From Aldrovandia affinis (Eukaryota > Chordata > Actinopteri > Notacanthiformes > Halosauridae), in NCBI GenBank assembly GCA_029706075.1, contig JAINUG010000011.1, forward strand, positions 4,163,501 to 4,227,500: a stretch of DNA of 64,000 bases, given 5' to 3'. Below are positions 27,969-38,681 of the stretch, in pieces. A program made the position numbers and the translations under genes. The first letter of the stretch is position 1. Each line of letters opens with the position of its first letter. Under the pieces are notes generated by a model that saw only the letters and a list, made by a program, of their open reading frames with translations, made no database searches and was not told the DNA's origin.

Positions 27969-28358
27969 CTGAAAATGCAAAATGACATTACATTTAAAAA
28001 AATGAAAGAAAAATAATTATACGATCTGTATTTAATTATTCATTTGTAAATAATAGTAGAAGCAACCTAGATTAGTTTACTACGACACCAGCCGACTCTT
28101 TTTACTAGTTAACCTTGTTAATTAACATACAGAAATAATGTTGAACATTGCACCTTGCTTAACTTTAGACCTTGGTCAAGAGTTACACAAATGCTTCAAA
28201 TCTTGCTCATTATATTTTTTCTAATAATGACCTATAGCTAGTTTCATGACAGACGTTAGCTAATGCCAACGAACAAATGTATCGCTGCTATGAAATTCTT
28301 ATTGATATCAATGTGCACATTTCGCAACAGAAATACATTGTATTGTGTGGTGTCTTAC

Positions 28359-28450
28359 TTGAGCCTTGTAGGGTGCCACGGAAGATTTCCATTGTTTCCG
28401 ATTCCCATATTTGGGCAAACCGCAATGATACAATTCAGAGTGCGAGCCAT
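28359..28450 (-). CDS. DHFR: DHFR exon 1 (coding part)
   Basis: Ninety-two nucleotides starting at ATG 28450-28448, encoding [20 protein letters not shown] then [10 protein letters not shown] plus two bases. The C-I-I-A-V strand, the NMGIG loop and LPW are DHFR hallmarks. The donor is gtaaga at 28358. Confidence 0.95.
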
Positions 28451-29184
28451 GAATAGTCTGCACCTTAATTATTAGACATCCAGTTGTAATTTCTTGAGGA
28501 ACCCAGGGGACAAATGTGAACAGGCTATGTATTATTCCGTGGTCCACTTCAAACCTGTCGCGCCGTCACATTGGAAACACAGGAAAGGTCGGAAGTGACA
28601 TAATCAAAACAGACCATCCATATTTTAGACCCAAACACAACGTGCACCGTGGATAAACTATCGTACTAGCCAGCTGTAGTTTCTGGTTGTAGCTAGCTAA
28701 ATATGTGTTAAATACATGTGAGGCTGTGTTTTAGTTCTCAAAATCACATCTGATTATTGCCTTGCCTATATATTATTTGAAATACACATCGCTCTTATAC
28801 ATGGCAACCCAATATGCTAGTTTCCTACGTTAGCTATTCAACTAATCCGTATTGAGAACACGTTTTGCAATGCGTTTTAAATTGTAGACAGATATTTTGC
28901 AGACTCGTTGAGTCTCGTGTGACCTGTAACGAGCAAACAAGGTATTTGCGGTTGTACGATTTGCGCATGCCTATAAGAACCCAAAAACGTCACACAGGCG
29001 CCAAGAAGTTCGCCGGGTTAGACGTAACGCTGTTTGCAGTGCAGTGTATAGTTTTTGATTTCAGTTGCGGAACTAGTTTTCTGTTTCGTGCATGCCATGT
29101 GCTTTCAGCTAATGTACGCTGCATAAAACCAGGAGTTTTGCACGATTTCAGAAGTCTATACCTACTAATCAAGTCTTGCAAACA
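28451..29184. promoter_or_regulatory. Bidirectional DHFR-MSH3 promoter region
   Basis: The 734 bp between the two start codons hold both 5'UTRs and promoters. Visible candidate sites: GTCGCGCCGTC (about 28557-28567, E2F-like) next to an inverted CCAAT box (attgg, 28570-28574), GGAAGTGACATAA (about 28591-28603, ETS plus CRE-like), aacgtcac (about 28986-28993, CRE-like) and GGCGCCAAG (28998-29006, E2F-like). Divergent DHFR-MSH3 transcription from one promoter is known in mammals. The exact start sites here are not determined. Confidence 0.75.
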
Positions 29185-29331
29185 ATGCCAAAATCAAGCA
29201 AGAAATCTTGCACACAAACGTCCATTAGCAGGTTCTTCACTGGACATAACAAGCAGGCAAATGACAGAGGCACTCCGTTTGGGATTAACTCTACAGATCG
29301 CAGTACTGGGCGATTCGGGCTCGCCGGCAAG
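29185..29331 (+). CDS. MSH3: MSH3 exon 1 (start codon, PIP box)
   Basis: The ATG at 29185 has A at -3, and the frame is closed upstream by TAA at 29110. It encodes 49 residues, MPKSSKKSCTQTSISRFF… to …FGLAGK. QTSISRFF fits the PCNA-interacting peptide found near the N-terminus of MSH3 and MSH6. The donor gtaaag is at 29332. Confidence 0.92.
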
Positions 29332-29733
29332 GTAAAGAAAACCGTGTCCGAACTGGCGTGGTGGTCGCGGGCATTGAAACTGCAGCGTGTGCATGCCAGA
29401 AACACGACTCCTTCCCTGAGACATGCCAATCTCTAGCCAGAATCTTGCTAGCAAGATACTAACAGAAGTGCATACTTATACGTTTTATCTAGCTTGCCGA
29501 TTAGCTAGCTGTAGCAGTATGTAGCTAATTTTGTTCCGTTGATATGAAATGACAGCTTCAGAAAGTAGACGTTCAAAGCATACAAATGCAAAACAGAGTG
29601 TAGCCAATCATGCTCGACACAATATTGCACTTCTCTGAAACCGCTATACCGGGTCTGCACAGAAACCTTTAGTGTAGGCTACTGGTTTATCCAGCTAATT
29701 GGTTCTGTTGTGAATTTTGGGTATGGCACGTAG

Positions 29734-29833
29734 AAGAAACTCGCTGCTGATGAAGAGGAGTCCAGAAACAAACGAGCAAAACTATGCCAAGGTTCAGGGG
29801 AGGACGACGCCGTCTGCAGTAACAGAGTTACAG
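29734..29833 (+). CDS. MSH3: MSH3 exon 2
   Basis: One hundred nucleotides, KKLAADEEESRNKRAKLCQG to …SNRVT. The basic NKRAKL could act in nuclear import. The acceptor is cacgtag, the donor gtgagc. Confidence 0.85.
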
Positions 29834-30005
29834 GTGAGCATTGACTTGATGTCTTAAAAGTGATTGCAGGTGCCAAGAGTTAATGTTAGTGTTTTTCATG
29901 TAATTAGTTCTTTACAGTTGTTGGCTCTGGGATTAGAATATCGGACTCTCACCTCTTGCCACATAGCATTTCTAAAACGTTATTTAATTGACATTACATT
30001 ACATT

Positions 30006-30176
30006 ACAGGCATTTAGCAGACGCTCTTATCCAGAGCGACTTCGTTTACATTTCTTTACATACAATCCATTTATACAGCTATAAACGTTATTTACCTTGC
30101 TCAAGGGTACAACGGCAGTGTCCCACCTGGGGATTGAACCTGCAACCTTAGCCAGCCCAGTACCATTATACCACAC
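30006..30176 (-). repeat. tRNA-derived SINE, family A, in MSH3 intron 2
   Basis: Minus-strand copy with tail gcatttagcagacgctctta on the left and box-B-like ggggattgaacctgcaacc on the right. Same family as 33951-34158. The rest of the intron (29834-30490) shows nothing else clear. Confidence 0.75.
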
Positions 30177-30490
30177 AAGTCAAAAGGCAGGTTACCGAGG
30201 CGGTTGGGAGGTTGACGTGACGTCATTGCGCATGGTCGCTGTATGGTAGAGGTGTTAACTGGAGTCAAGACTCAGGTCTTTAATGGCTTAATCAGCACCA
30301 TTGATTGGGATCCACAGTCATGCAGCCTTCCAGAAGGCTTTTCCTGGTTGAAAAGCATCTCTAAAAATCTATGGACTGGGTGGACACCACAATTCTATTG
30401 GTCCAAACCCCGGGATAATAAGAAGCAGAAGGAGTGGGGCCAATGTGTCAAAGTGTGTCAAAGTGTGATTGACAGATCTTTCCCACTCAG

Positions 30491-30711
30491 ATGCAGGGAC
30501 GGCCTGCTCACGACCGGGCCTCTCCTCCTCCACTCTGAAACGGCTGAAGGGCTTCAGCTGCCAGGGAGACTCCGGGCCCCCAGAGCCAGGGAACGGGGCT
30601 GGGGCCCACAGGAGAGACCCAGGGGACACAACCACGGGGAGAGACTCACAGGGTAGAGAGGAGGAAGAGGACAAAGGAGAGAAGAGCCCAGAGGGTACTA
30701 CTAATGAACAG
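30491..30711 (+). CDS. MSH3: MSH3 exon 3
   Basis: Two hundred and twenty-one nucleotides. SSSTLKRLKGFSC aligns with the human segment containing LEKLKEFCC; the rest is a Gly/Glu-rich linker ending GTTNEQ. The acceptor is cccactcag, the donor gtaaga. The frame agrees with exons 2 and 4. Confidence 0.85.
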
Positions 30712-31072
30712 GTAAGAGGAAGTGGACTCACATCTTATAACAATAGTAACAATAATTATAATAATAGTAATAAATCTAGTGGGTATTTCACAGAGTGGGT
30801 TTATGAGTTATCTGGCTAACATTGGTAAATATTTGAGTTTTTTCAAAATATTTATTAAAGTTACCCAGCTAACTTAGCCCTACCTCTTCAAATACCCCCC
30901 CCCCCCCACACCCCTATGTTGGGGGCAATTCCATTTAAATCCAGTGAATTCGGGACATGATAATATAATAATGAATAGTGTTCTATGAGGATTTGGCATT
31001 TAATTAATTGGAATTTCAATTAATTTCCTGAATTGATTGAACTGAAATTGAATTGTCCCCAACTTTGTAATA

Positions 31073-32282
31073 CACTATATGGCCAAAAGTCAGTGGACAC
31101 CTGACCATATGAGCTTGTTGGACATCCCATTCTAAAACCATGGGCATTAATATGGAGTTGGACCCCCCTTTGCGGCTATGACAGCTGCCACTCTTCTGGG
31201 AAGGCTTTCCACAAGATTTTGGAGTGTGTCTGTGGGAATTTGTGCCCATTCAGCCAAAAGAGCATCTGTGAGGTCAGGCACTGATATTGGACGAGAAGGT
31301 CTGGCTCACAATTGGCTCCCAAAGGTGTTCAATGGGGTGGAGGTCGGGGCTCTGTGCAGGCGTTCCTCCACACCAAACTTGTCTAACCATGTCTTTATGG
31401 ACCTCGCTTTGTGCACAGGGGCACAGTCATGCCGGAACAGCAAAGGGCCTTCCCCAAACTGTTACCACAAAGTTGGAAGCGCCCAATTGGCTAAGATGTC
31501 TTCGTATCCTGTAGCATTAAGAATACCCTTCACTGGAACTAAGGGGCCTATCCCAAACCCTGAGAAACAGCCCCAGACCATTATCCACCAAACTTTACAG
31601 TAGGCACTATGCATTGCGGAAGGTAGCATTCTCCTGGCATCCGCCAAATCCAGATTCGTCCATCAGACTGCCAGATAGTGAAGCATGATTCATCACTCCA
31701 AATAACACATTTACACTGCTCCAGAGTCCAGTTGCGGCGTGCTTTACACCACTCCAGCCGACGCTTGGCATTGCGCATGGTGATGTGAGGCTTGTGTGCA
31801 GCTGCTCGGCCATGGAAACCCATTCCATGAAGCTCCCGACGCACAGTTCTTGTGCTGATGGTGCTTCCAGAGGCAGTTTGGTACTCTGTAGTGAGTGATG
31901 CAGCAGATGATTTTTACGCGTTATGTGCTTCAGCACTCGTCGGCCCCGCTCTGTGAGTTTGCGTGGTCTACCACTTCGTGGCTGAGCTGTTGTTGCTCCT
32001 AGGCGCTTCCACTTCACAATAATAGCACTTAAAGTTGACTGGGGCACATCTAGTAGGGCAGAAATTTCATGAACTGACTTGTGGCAAAGGTGGCATCCTA
32101 TGACAGTTCTGCGTTTAAAGTCACTGAGCTCTTTACGAACCATTCTGAATTCTAAATGTTTGTCTGTGGAGATTGCATGGCTATATGCTGGATTTTATGC
32201 ACCTGTTGGCAATGGGTGTGGCTGTAACACCTGAACTCAATCATTAGTAGGGGTGTCCACTGACTTTTGGCCATATACTGTA
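31073..32282 (-). mobile_element. Tc1-like transposon in MSH3 intron 3 (decayed)
   Basis: Inverted ends cactatatggccaaaagtca (left, after TA at 31071-31072) and ttttggccatatactg (right) enclose a minus-strand transposase. The N-terminal part MVRKELSDFKRRTVIG with helix-turn-helix VHEISALLDVPQSTLSAIIV begins at 32143. The middle part [20 protein letters not shown] with [10 protein letters not shown] lies in another frame (31844-31581), so at least one frameshift is present, and the C-terminal catalytic part is missing. Confidence 0.85.
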
Positions 32283-32470
32283 TATGACATTACTGAAGTG
32301 CTTTTTATGAGCTCAAACAAGCTTACAGGGTAACCAAGGAAAAACAAGACATGCAACGAACAGGACAAATCTTGCATGTTTCTCATCTCTCCAGGGGCAC
32401 CTCAGGTGTGTTCTTTTCGTAAATTCCTTCTCCAGGTTTTGGTCAGTGCTGTTTTGGTTGTGTCTCCTAG

Positions 32471-32713
32471 GGTTCGACTGGGGGATTCAAACTGAGACAG
32501 TTTGTCAAGCCTGGCAGTGGCGGTGCAGTCCGAGCCGGGGAAGCGGGGCCTGCCAAGAAGTGTGCCACGGAGACCAGCGCCCCCAACAGGAGGACCAAGA
32601 GCATCTACACCCCCTTGGAGCAGCAGTACATGGAGATCAAGGAAAAGCACAAAGATGCCTTGCTCTGTGTGGAATGTGGCTACAAGTATAGGTTTTTTGG
32701 AGAAGATGCAGAG
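32471..32713 (+). CDS. MSH3: MSH3 exon 4 (mismatch-binding domain)
   Basis: Two hundred and forty-three nucleotides ending with [20 protein letters not shown] then [18 protein letters not shown]. The Tyr-Lys pair in [10 protein letters not shown] is the MSH3 counterpart of the mismatch-contacting residues. A TAG in the acceptor (cctag) closes the upstream frame. The donor gtgaga is followed by a (TG)/(CG)-rich tract at 32769-32828. Confidence 0.95.
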
Positions 32714-32768
32714 GTGAGAGCTTACTGTAGCTCAGGAACTCAGGCTCAACCACCCCACCCCCAGTCCT

Positions 32769-32828
32769 GCGTGTGCGTGTGTGTGCGTGCGTGTGTGCGT
32801 GTGTGTGCGTGCGTGCGTGCGTGCGTGT
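32769..32828 (+). repeat. (TG)n/(CG) microsatellite
   Basis: Alternating purine-pyrimidine tract about 55 bp after the exon 4 donor of MSH3. Confidence 0.9.
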
Positions 32829-32942
32829 ACTTGTACCCTCTCTTAGAGCAGGGTACTTCACATTTCTCTCGTAATTTAGACTCGATAGGGGAGTCGGCTA
32901 AGCAACTATTTGGCTAAGCAAACCGATAGCTTTAGAACATTA

Positions 32943-33215
32943 ACAGTAGGGGGCGCCTAGCTTGCATAACCGATAAATGCACTTGCCTGGAGTGCAGGTT
33001 ACCCTCTGCAGCCCGAGTTTGATCCAGGAGTCCCATTCGGGGGGCGGCGATTGGCAGTCCGATTGGGGACGGAAGCCGGCGCAAGCTCGCTGCAGGCACA
33101 GGAAGCTTCCCTGCACGTATCGGAATCATGTTCGACGGCCAGGCGAGGTCTGTCTCGAAGAAGGTGCTTCATTCGCTGGAATTGAATCGATACAGGATAC
33201 AACTGGCCACCAAAT
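32943..33215 (+). repeat. tRNA-derived SINE, family B, plus-strand copy in MSH3 intron 4
   Basis: Head region with gagtttgatccagg-like box B, middle part gggggcggcgattggcagtc, and tail actggccaccaaattgggag match, in the opposite orientation, the copies at 42049-42438 and 44309-44648. Confidence 0.65.
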
Positions 33216-33358
33216 TGGGAGAAGAACAGGGAATCAATCTGTACCGTACAGACTGAAGTTGTGTTTTTTTTGTTTTGTTGGAAAGGCGATGTGACCGCTG
33301 CGTTTATTACAGCGTCTGTTTGGCGTACGCTGACACGCTCTCACCTTGGCCCCCGCAG

Positions 33359-33475
33359 ATCGCGGCCAGGGAGCTGAATATCTTCTGCCACATGGATCAC
33401 AACTTCATGACCGCCAGTATCCCCACGCATCGCCTGTTCGTGCACGTCCGCCGCCTGGTGTCCCAAGGCTACAAG
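33359..33475 (+). CDS. MSH3: MSH3 exon 5
   Basis: One hundred and seventeen nucleotides, 39 codons: [20 protein letters not shown] then [19 protein letters not shown], nearly identical to human in this part of the mismatch-binding domain. The acceptor is cccccgcag. Confidence 0.97.
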
Positions 33476-33950
33476 GTCAGTGGCTGGGCCCTATGAAGGG
33501 CCTGCCCTCTCACACCTCCTCTGGAACGTGCCACTGATTGAGCAAGCCATATTCGCATTTATATGGGGTCATTCATTATAATGTTGATATGAGTGATGCA
33601 TAGGCATCAACCCATACGGTTTGCCTGTATAAAATACGTTTTTCCACTATTTTGGAGGTGTATGGCCGTATAAGGCTAGGATACGGGAAATCTAGTCTGG
33701 TGCGGTTTTTCAAACGTAAAGGTGATTGATCAATTAACTTGGTCCATTCGATCGTAAGTTAGTCAGTAGTAGCAAGCACGTCTTTCTCTATTTAAAAAAA
33801 TGTCAACAGTAAGCTATCAAATTTTCAACCATTTAAATTCAATTTTACATATTAAAAAGTTGTATCATTTGTCATACAAATGGACTGATCGTAAATAATT
33901 GAAATGCATTGTTTTTTTTACTAATGTATACATTTTGACATTTTACATTT

Positions 33951-34158
33951 TAAGCATTTAGCAGACGCTCTTATCCAGAGCGACTTACACAGTTTACATT
34001 TCTTTACATACAATCCATTTATACAGCTGGATATTTTACTGAAGCAATTCAGGTTAAGTACCTTGCTCAAGGGTACAACAGCAGTGTCCCGCCTGGGAAT
34101 TGAACCTTCAACCTCTGAGTTACAAGCCCAGCTCCCTAACCATTACACTACACTGCCA
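33951..34158 (-). repeat. tRNA-derived SINE, family A, well-preserved copy in MSH3 intron 5
   Basis: On the minus strand it reads head gcagtgtagtgtaatggtta, box B ggttcaattcccaggc, a core with ccttgagcaaggtacttaac, and the tail gagcgtctgctaaatgc. This ~208-bp copy defines family A. Other copies are 30006-30176 and 47644-47795, with fragments at 24925-24952, 53815-53865 and 62713-62760. Confidence 0.82.
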
Positions 34159-34705
34159 GCCCATCTTCTAAATTTGTACACACACAATTTTAAAAAATCT
34201 ATAGGTGAAATTTTAATACAAATCTAACTACAATCATATATTAAACTTGAACCAGATAGATGAGTATGGTTGCTAATAATAATAATCTGTTCTGTATATG
34301 TCCGTACAGTGTTTGACAAATTTATACAGGTTTTAAGCATTGAAAATAAGGGTAGCTCTCTCTAGGGGTTGACACAATTGGTGATGTTTTTCCCTTTGTA
34401 AAGCGGTCTTGTTTTATGTTTTTTTCCCCCTTATTGGAAAATATTGAATTTAAATGATAGTGCAGTAACTTCAACATCCTTGTTTCATGATCATGAGGGG
34501 TTCAAAATGTCAAATTTGGCAAAACATCACATTTATATCTAAATTAATTGATGTAATATGTTTGTTTAAAGGAACAACAAAGGAAGTAGGAATGTTAATA
34601 CATTTTTGTACAGACAGATGTTATTATCTCCTGATCACTTCCAACTACCCTAGTTCCTACCAAAGAGAACAAGATGATGCTCAACAAGGAGTCAGTTGCA
34701 CTACA

Positions 34706-34958
34706 CAAGGGGTCCCTAACCCTGGCTCTGGAGGGCGGCAGGGTCTACTGGGGTCTCCAAACCTGGTCCTGGAGGACCACAGTGTCTGCTGGTTTTCATT
34801 GTTTCTCAGCACTTAATTGATCAATTAAAGGGGTTGATTACACTGTAAACTCACCTCACCTAGTTTGTTGGGTCTGAACCGTTGCTAATTTTAAGGTGAG
34901 AACAGGAACCAGCACACCCTGTGACCCTCCAGGATCAGGGTTGGGGAGCCATGCACTT
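34706..34958. mobile_element. Short palindromic MITE in MSH3 intron 5
   Basis: The left part (ccctaaccctggctctggag, then ctgctggttttcattg) mirrors the right part (gaaccagcacaccctgtgac, then aggatcagggttggggagcc). This is a common fish non-autonomous DNA element, probably hAT-like. Confidence 0.5.
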
Positions 34959-35024
34959 GACCCTTTGTGGAATATGGATGTGGTTGGCTGAGCCAATACT
35001 GGATGTGTTATGCTCCGCCCCTAG

Positions 35025-35142
35025 GTGGGTGTGGTGAAGCAGACGGAGACTTCTGCACTGAAGGCCTCCGGAGCCAATAAGAGCGCTCTTTTCACACGCC
35101 AGCTCAGTGGGCTCTACACCAAGTCCACCCTGGTAGGGGAGG
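35025..35142 (+). CDS. MSH3: MSH3 exon 6
   Basis: One hundred and eighteen nucleotides: [20 protein letters not shown] then [19 protein letters not shown] plus one base. The KQTET motif and TKSTL are conserved MutS domain I/II sequence. Confidence 0.96.
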
Positions 35143-35999
35143 GTATCCTTTCGGGTTCCGACCTGCCCAACGAACGGGCTGACATGCCACTCACCCAGTG
35201 TTAAGGAGCAGAATTCATTTTTACAACCTTGGTCACTTCTTTTTTATTTTTATTATTATTATTATTTTTTTAGAATTTAAGTTTCTATTTTAGATCAATA
35301 GCTGTTATTTCTTTATGTTATAAAAACAATGCATATTTGTGCTTCATTATATAACATCCTTAGCCAAAAAGTGGGTTAAGGGTGAGATGGGATATTTGAT
35401 TATATAAATAGTTGGTTGTGAGATCACTAGTCTGTTACAAACCTCAAAAGTGATTGGGCATGGGACACAAGCTCAGGCTTGATCACCCTGTAGCTGGCCA
35501 CCTTTGAGGAGGGTGTATAGTGTTGAAAGGCCGAAGCACCCAATGATCTGAAGGCACACTACTGATGATGTGTCCCGAAATTACAACATAACCCAGTTTA
35601 AGAGATACACCTCCCATGCCACTCTTAACCTCAAGGCAAATCTCATATGAGTGCATAAGATCTATTAGCACAATGGACAGTCTAACATCACGTCCTGTGT
35701 TTAATGATTCATTCTTTGCTCAGTGTTATTATTCAATTATTATTCATTATTAAATATATTTATTGTGCTAAGTATGTCTTGTATAGATCCATAATCCAAT
35801 GACACGATTCAGACATACTTCCATCTACTAGTGTGTTAAATAGTGCATTGCAGCTTGTAGTGGGTGTTGGATGAAGGTATCAAACATTAACAATGTTAAT
35901 GGGGTGGACAGGGTGGTGATTTTAGGGGGTCTAGGGATTAAAGGCTTGGGGAACCCCTGCCCACTACAGCAGGTTATCAAACTCCTGACCGCACCTCAG
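35143..35999 (+). other. MSH3 intron 6
   Basis: An 857-bp AT-rich intron with no recognised element. Confidence 0.7.
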
Positions 36000-36133
36000 A
36001 TGTGAACCCCCTGCTGAAGCTGGGGGACCTGGAGGAAGCAGAGGATGTGGTGCTGGACGCCCCGAATAACTACCTGATGTGCGTGAGCGAGAGCTGGGAT
36101 GGCAAGGCCAAGGAGCTGACCCTGGGCCTGGTG
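36000..36133 (+). CDS. MSH3: MSH3 exon 7
   Basis: One hundred and thirty-four nucleotides: DVNPLLKLGDLEEAEDVVLD to …YLMCVSESWDGKAKELTLGL V, the connector-domain start. The acceptor is cacctcag, the donor gtgagg. Confidence 0.95.
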
Positions 36134-36591
36134 GTGAGGACTTATCCAGTGCTCAGCGTTCCGCACGTTCCTGGAAATTAGTCCTGGAAAATATCATTGA
36201 AATAGCTTGAATATTTAGTTCTCCAGGAAAACGGGGTTGGGCTTACAGGGAGTGTTTTCTGTATGTGTGTGTTTGTATATTTGGTGTGTTTGAGTGTGTG
36301 TGTTTTCTGTTTGGCTCCGGAAACAAAATGGGCATTGGTATGAATAAAGCATTTACAGGCATTTTTTGGATTTTCAAAGAATTTTTAGTTTAGGCGGTGT
36401 TGTTGATGCCTTGACTACAAAGTGCTGAGAAAAAGTAAAAAAGTTGTGTTCTTCCCATTGAATTTAATGGAAACAAAATTGTACTGCACACCTGCCAGTA
36501 GAGGGCAGCTGTCCAGGTGTGTGTGTGTGTGCGGGTGTGCTCTTATCAGTCAAGTAGACAACATGACCAGGCTTAAATGTTATTTTTATTT

Positions 36592-36609
36592 TGTGTGTGT
36601 GTGTGTGTG
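36592..36609 (+). repeat. (TG)9 next to the exon 8 acceptor
   Basis: Nine TG units end 10 bp before the intron 7/exon 8 junction, following tatttttatttt. A second short TG run is at 36519-36532. Confidence 0.95.
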
Positions 36610-36619
36610 GTGGACACAG

Positions 36620-36786
36620 GCTGTACAGCCGAGCACAGGGGACGTGATGCTGGACTGTTTTAAGGACGGCCCGTCCCGCTCAGAGCTGGAGAGCCGTGTC
36701 CTGCGCATCCAGCCGGTGGAGATCCTGGTGCCCTCTGACCTCTCCGAAACCACGGAGCGCCTCCTCCGCGGCGTCGCGTCCGCCAG
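36620..36786 (+). CDS. MSH3: MSH3 exon 8
   Basis: One hundred and sixty-seven nucleotides: AVQPSTGDVMLDCFKDGPSR then SELESRVLRIQPVEILVPSD to GVASA plus AG. This is the connector domain. The acceptor ggacacag is preceded by (TG)9 rather than a normal pyrimidine tract. Confidence 0.96.
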
Positions 36787-38299
36787 GTAACCCATGATAA
36801 CCGCCTTTCCAGACCGATGCTCAACAGAGCTGTTATAACATGAATGTTTCATCCCATTAACATTGTTACTTTGATAACAGGTTTGCACCTGTTTTTTGTG
36901 CCAAGTTGGATTAGATTGTATAGCTTTAGAGTTTCTTGTGATTAAATATTATGTATCATGTTTGCAGAAGGACTTAACCGTTGTCATGGCAACTAGGTGT
37001 TAGAGACTGGGTGTTAGTCAGTCATGTGTCAGTCATGTCACTTTGAAGATGCATTTAGGTCTCATTGTGTGAATTTCATTCCTCTAGTCTTTTTCTTTCA
37101 ATGAAAAAAATCTTTAAAGGCTACGTTCTGATGGTAATGATTCAATATTGAACATGGCAATGAAGTCAAGAAGACATTCTGTTTGGAATTTCTTTGCAGT
37201 CATTTTCTTAAAAGCCACCAGATGTCAGCTGTTGACAATATTTGCAATTCAGAATGTGCGGATGCAGTCAGTCGGCATGCCTCTGCTTTTTAAATTCAAA
37301 GCTTTTAATAATACGATTATTATTGCAACAACACACTATGAAATTTATTTTTATATTTAGGGGGAAACCCTCAGTCTGCTACAGATATTCAGTGTGAAAC
37401 GCAACATTCCTTTGGCATGCATTATGTGCAAAATAACAGGAAGAAGTTTCACTTTGATCAATCACAAACCACCTGTTGAAGGTACTTGTTACCCTTGTTC
37501 CTCAGTCCCAGCAAATTCTGTACAGTCTCACAGCATGTCAAGCACCTGTGAACACTTACCCCTCTGCCCTGTTGGCTTAAATATTCAACACCCAGAAGTT
37601 CCTACTTATTATTAACACATTTATCTGTTAATTGAGAATGAGTTGTGATGTATGTGTGTCGGCCAGACTGGCAGTGTTCTTGTTCTGTTATATATTTTGT
37701 CATTAGATGGTGGTGAGCTCAGTGCTGTATGGGTTTATTCATATTTCTGTATTTTGTTTGAGATCCTCCTGCAGCATTTTTGCTGGCAGACCTTCGAACA
37801 GGAAGGTACGTAGCAACCTATAGCTACGTAGCAAACCGCGAACATGCCCACATCAAACCACCGACACATACCTATCTGTCAAATCTGACGCGCTTTAACA
37901 GGTCACGTGACTGTTATTCAGGGATCGGTATGTTTTTGTTGTGTTTTTGGTATGTTAATGAATCAGCCTTAATTATATTAAATTGATATCAAATTGAATG
38001 GGCATAGAAGCAGCAGAAGTCACTCTAATGCAGGAAATCATAATTGCTGTACAATGCAATCTTGGTAGAGGATTGCAATTATCACTTATGCAAATGTATT
38101 CAGCTTAAAGCATCGCAAGCCTTTTATAGCGAACAAAGCACAACAGGGCCAGAACCGCAGTGTTATGCTAAGTGCATAAAGTGAGTACCAGCTTATTGTT
38201 TGCATTAATGAGTAGGAAAAGGATCCTTCAAATTAAGGCCATCTTTTGAAATAATTTATATAGTTTTTCTCTTTTTGAACATATTTTTATGTGATGGTT

Positions 38300-38640
38300 T
38301 TTCTTTTACTCCTAATTTGGAAAGCCCAATTGCATTTGTAGGACCGTATCAATGCCGTCAAACTTCCTGCCCATTCTGGAGAAAGTTCAGACCTGCGCAT
38401 AAATGGTGTGATGCTAGCTCCTGCTCTGTGGTCCAGTAGCTGAGCTGCGCAGTCATTGCAGGCCCTGAATTGACCAGAGGAGTCACTGTTGTACAATGAG
38501 ACGGGGGAAATCCTGCAGTCCAGAACCCTCACTCCCTGAGCAAGGCTCTGTGTGCCAGCCTCGGCACTGGCATGGCCAGGATTCGGTACCAGAACCTGAG
38601 GCACATCGCTAGACGAGGCATGTCACGAGGCTGCACTAAT
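38300..38640 (-). repeat. Diverged family-B-like SINE
   Basis: The minus-strand tail (ccaaattaggagtaaaag, after aattgggctt) resembles the family-B tail. The head near 38640 has an upstream cgtctagcgat and ggtaccgaatcctgg in box-B position. The middle differs, so it may be a separate subfamily. Confidence 0.4.
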
Positions 38641-38681
38641 CCCTGTATTTTAACAGTGTAATTTCTATGGTTATTTGGGAT

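Noticed and set aside
28865-29335. 156-codon plus-strand frame upstream of MSH3
   Set aside because: It is out of frame with the MSH3 exon 1 PIP-box frame, which is fixed by ATG 29185 and the in-frame stop at 29110.
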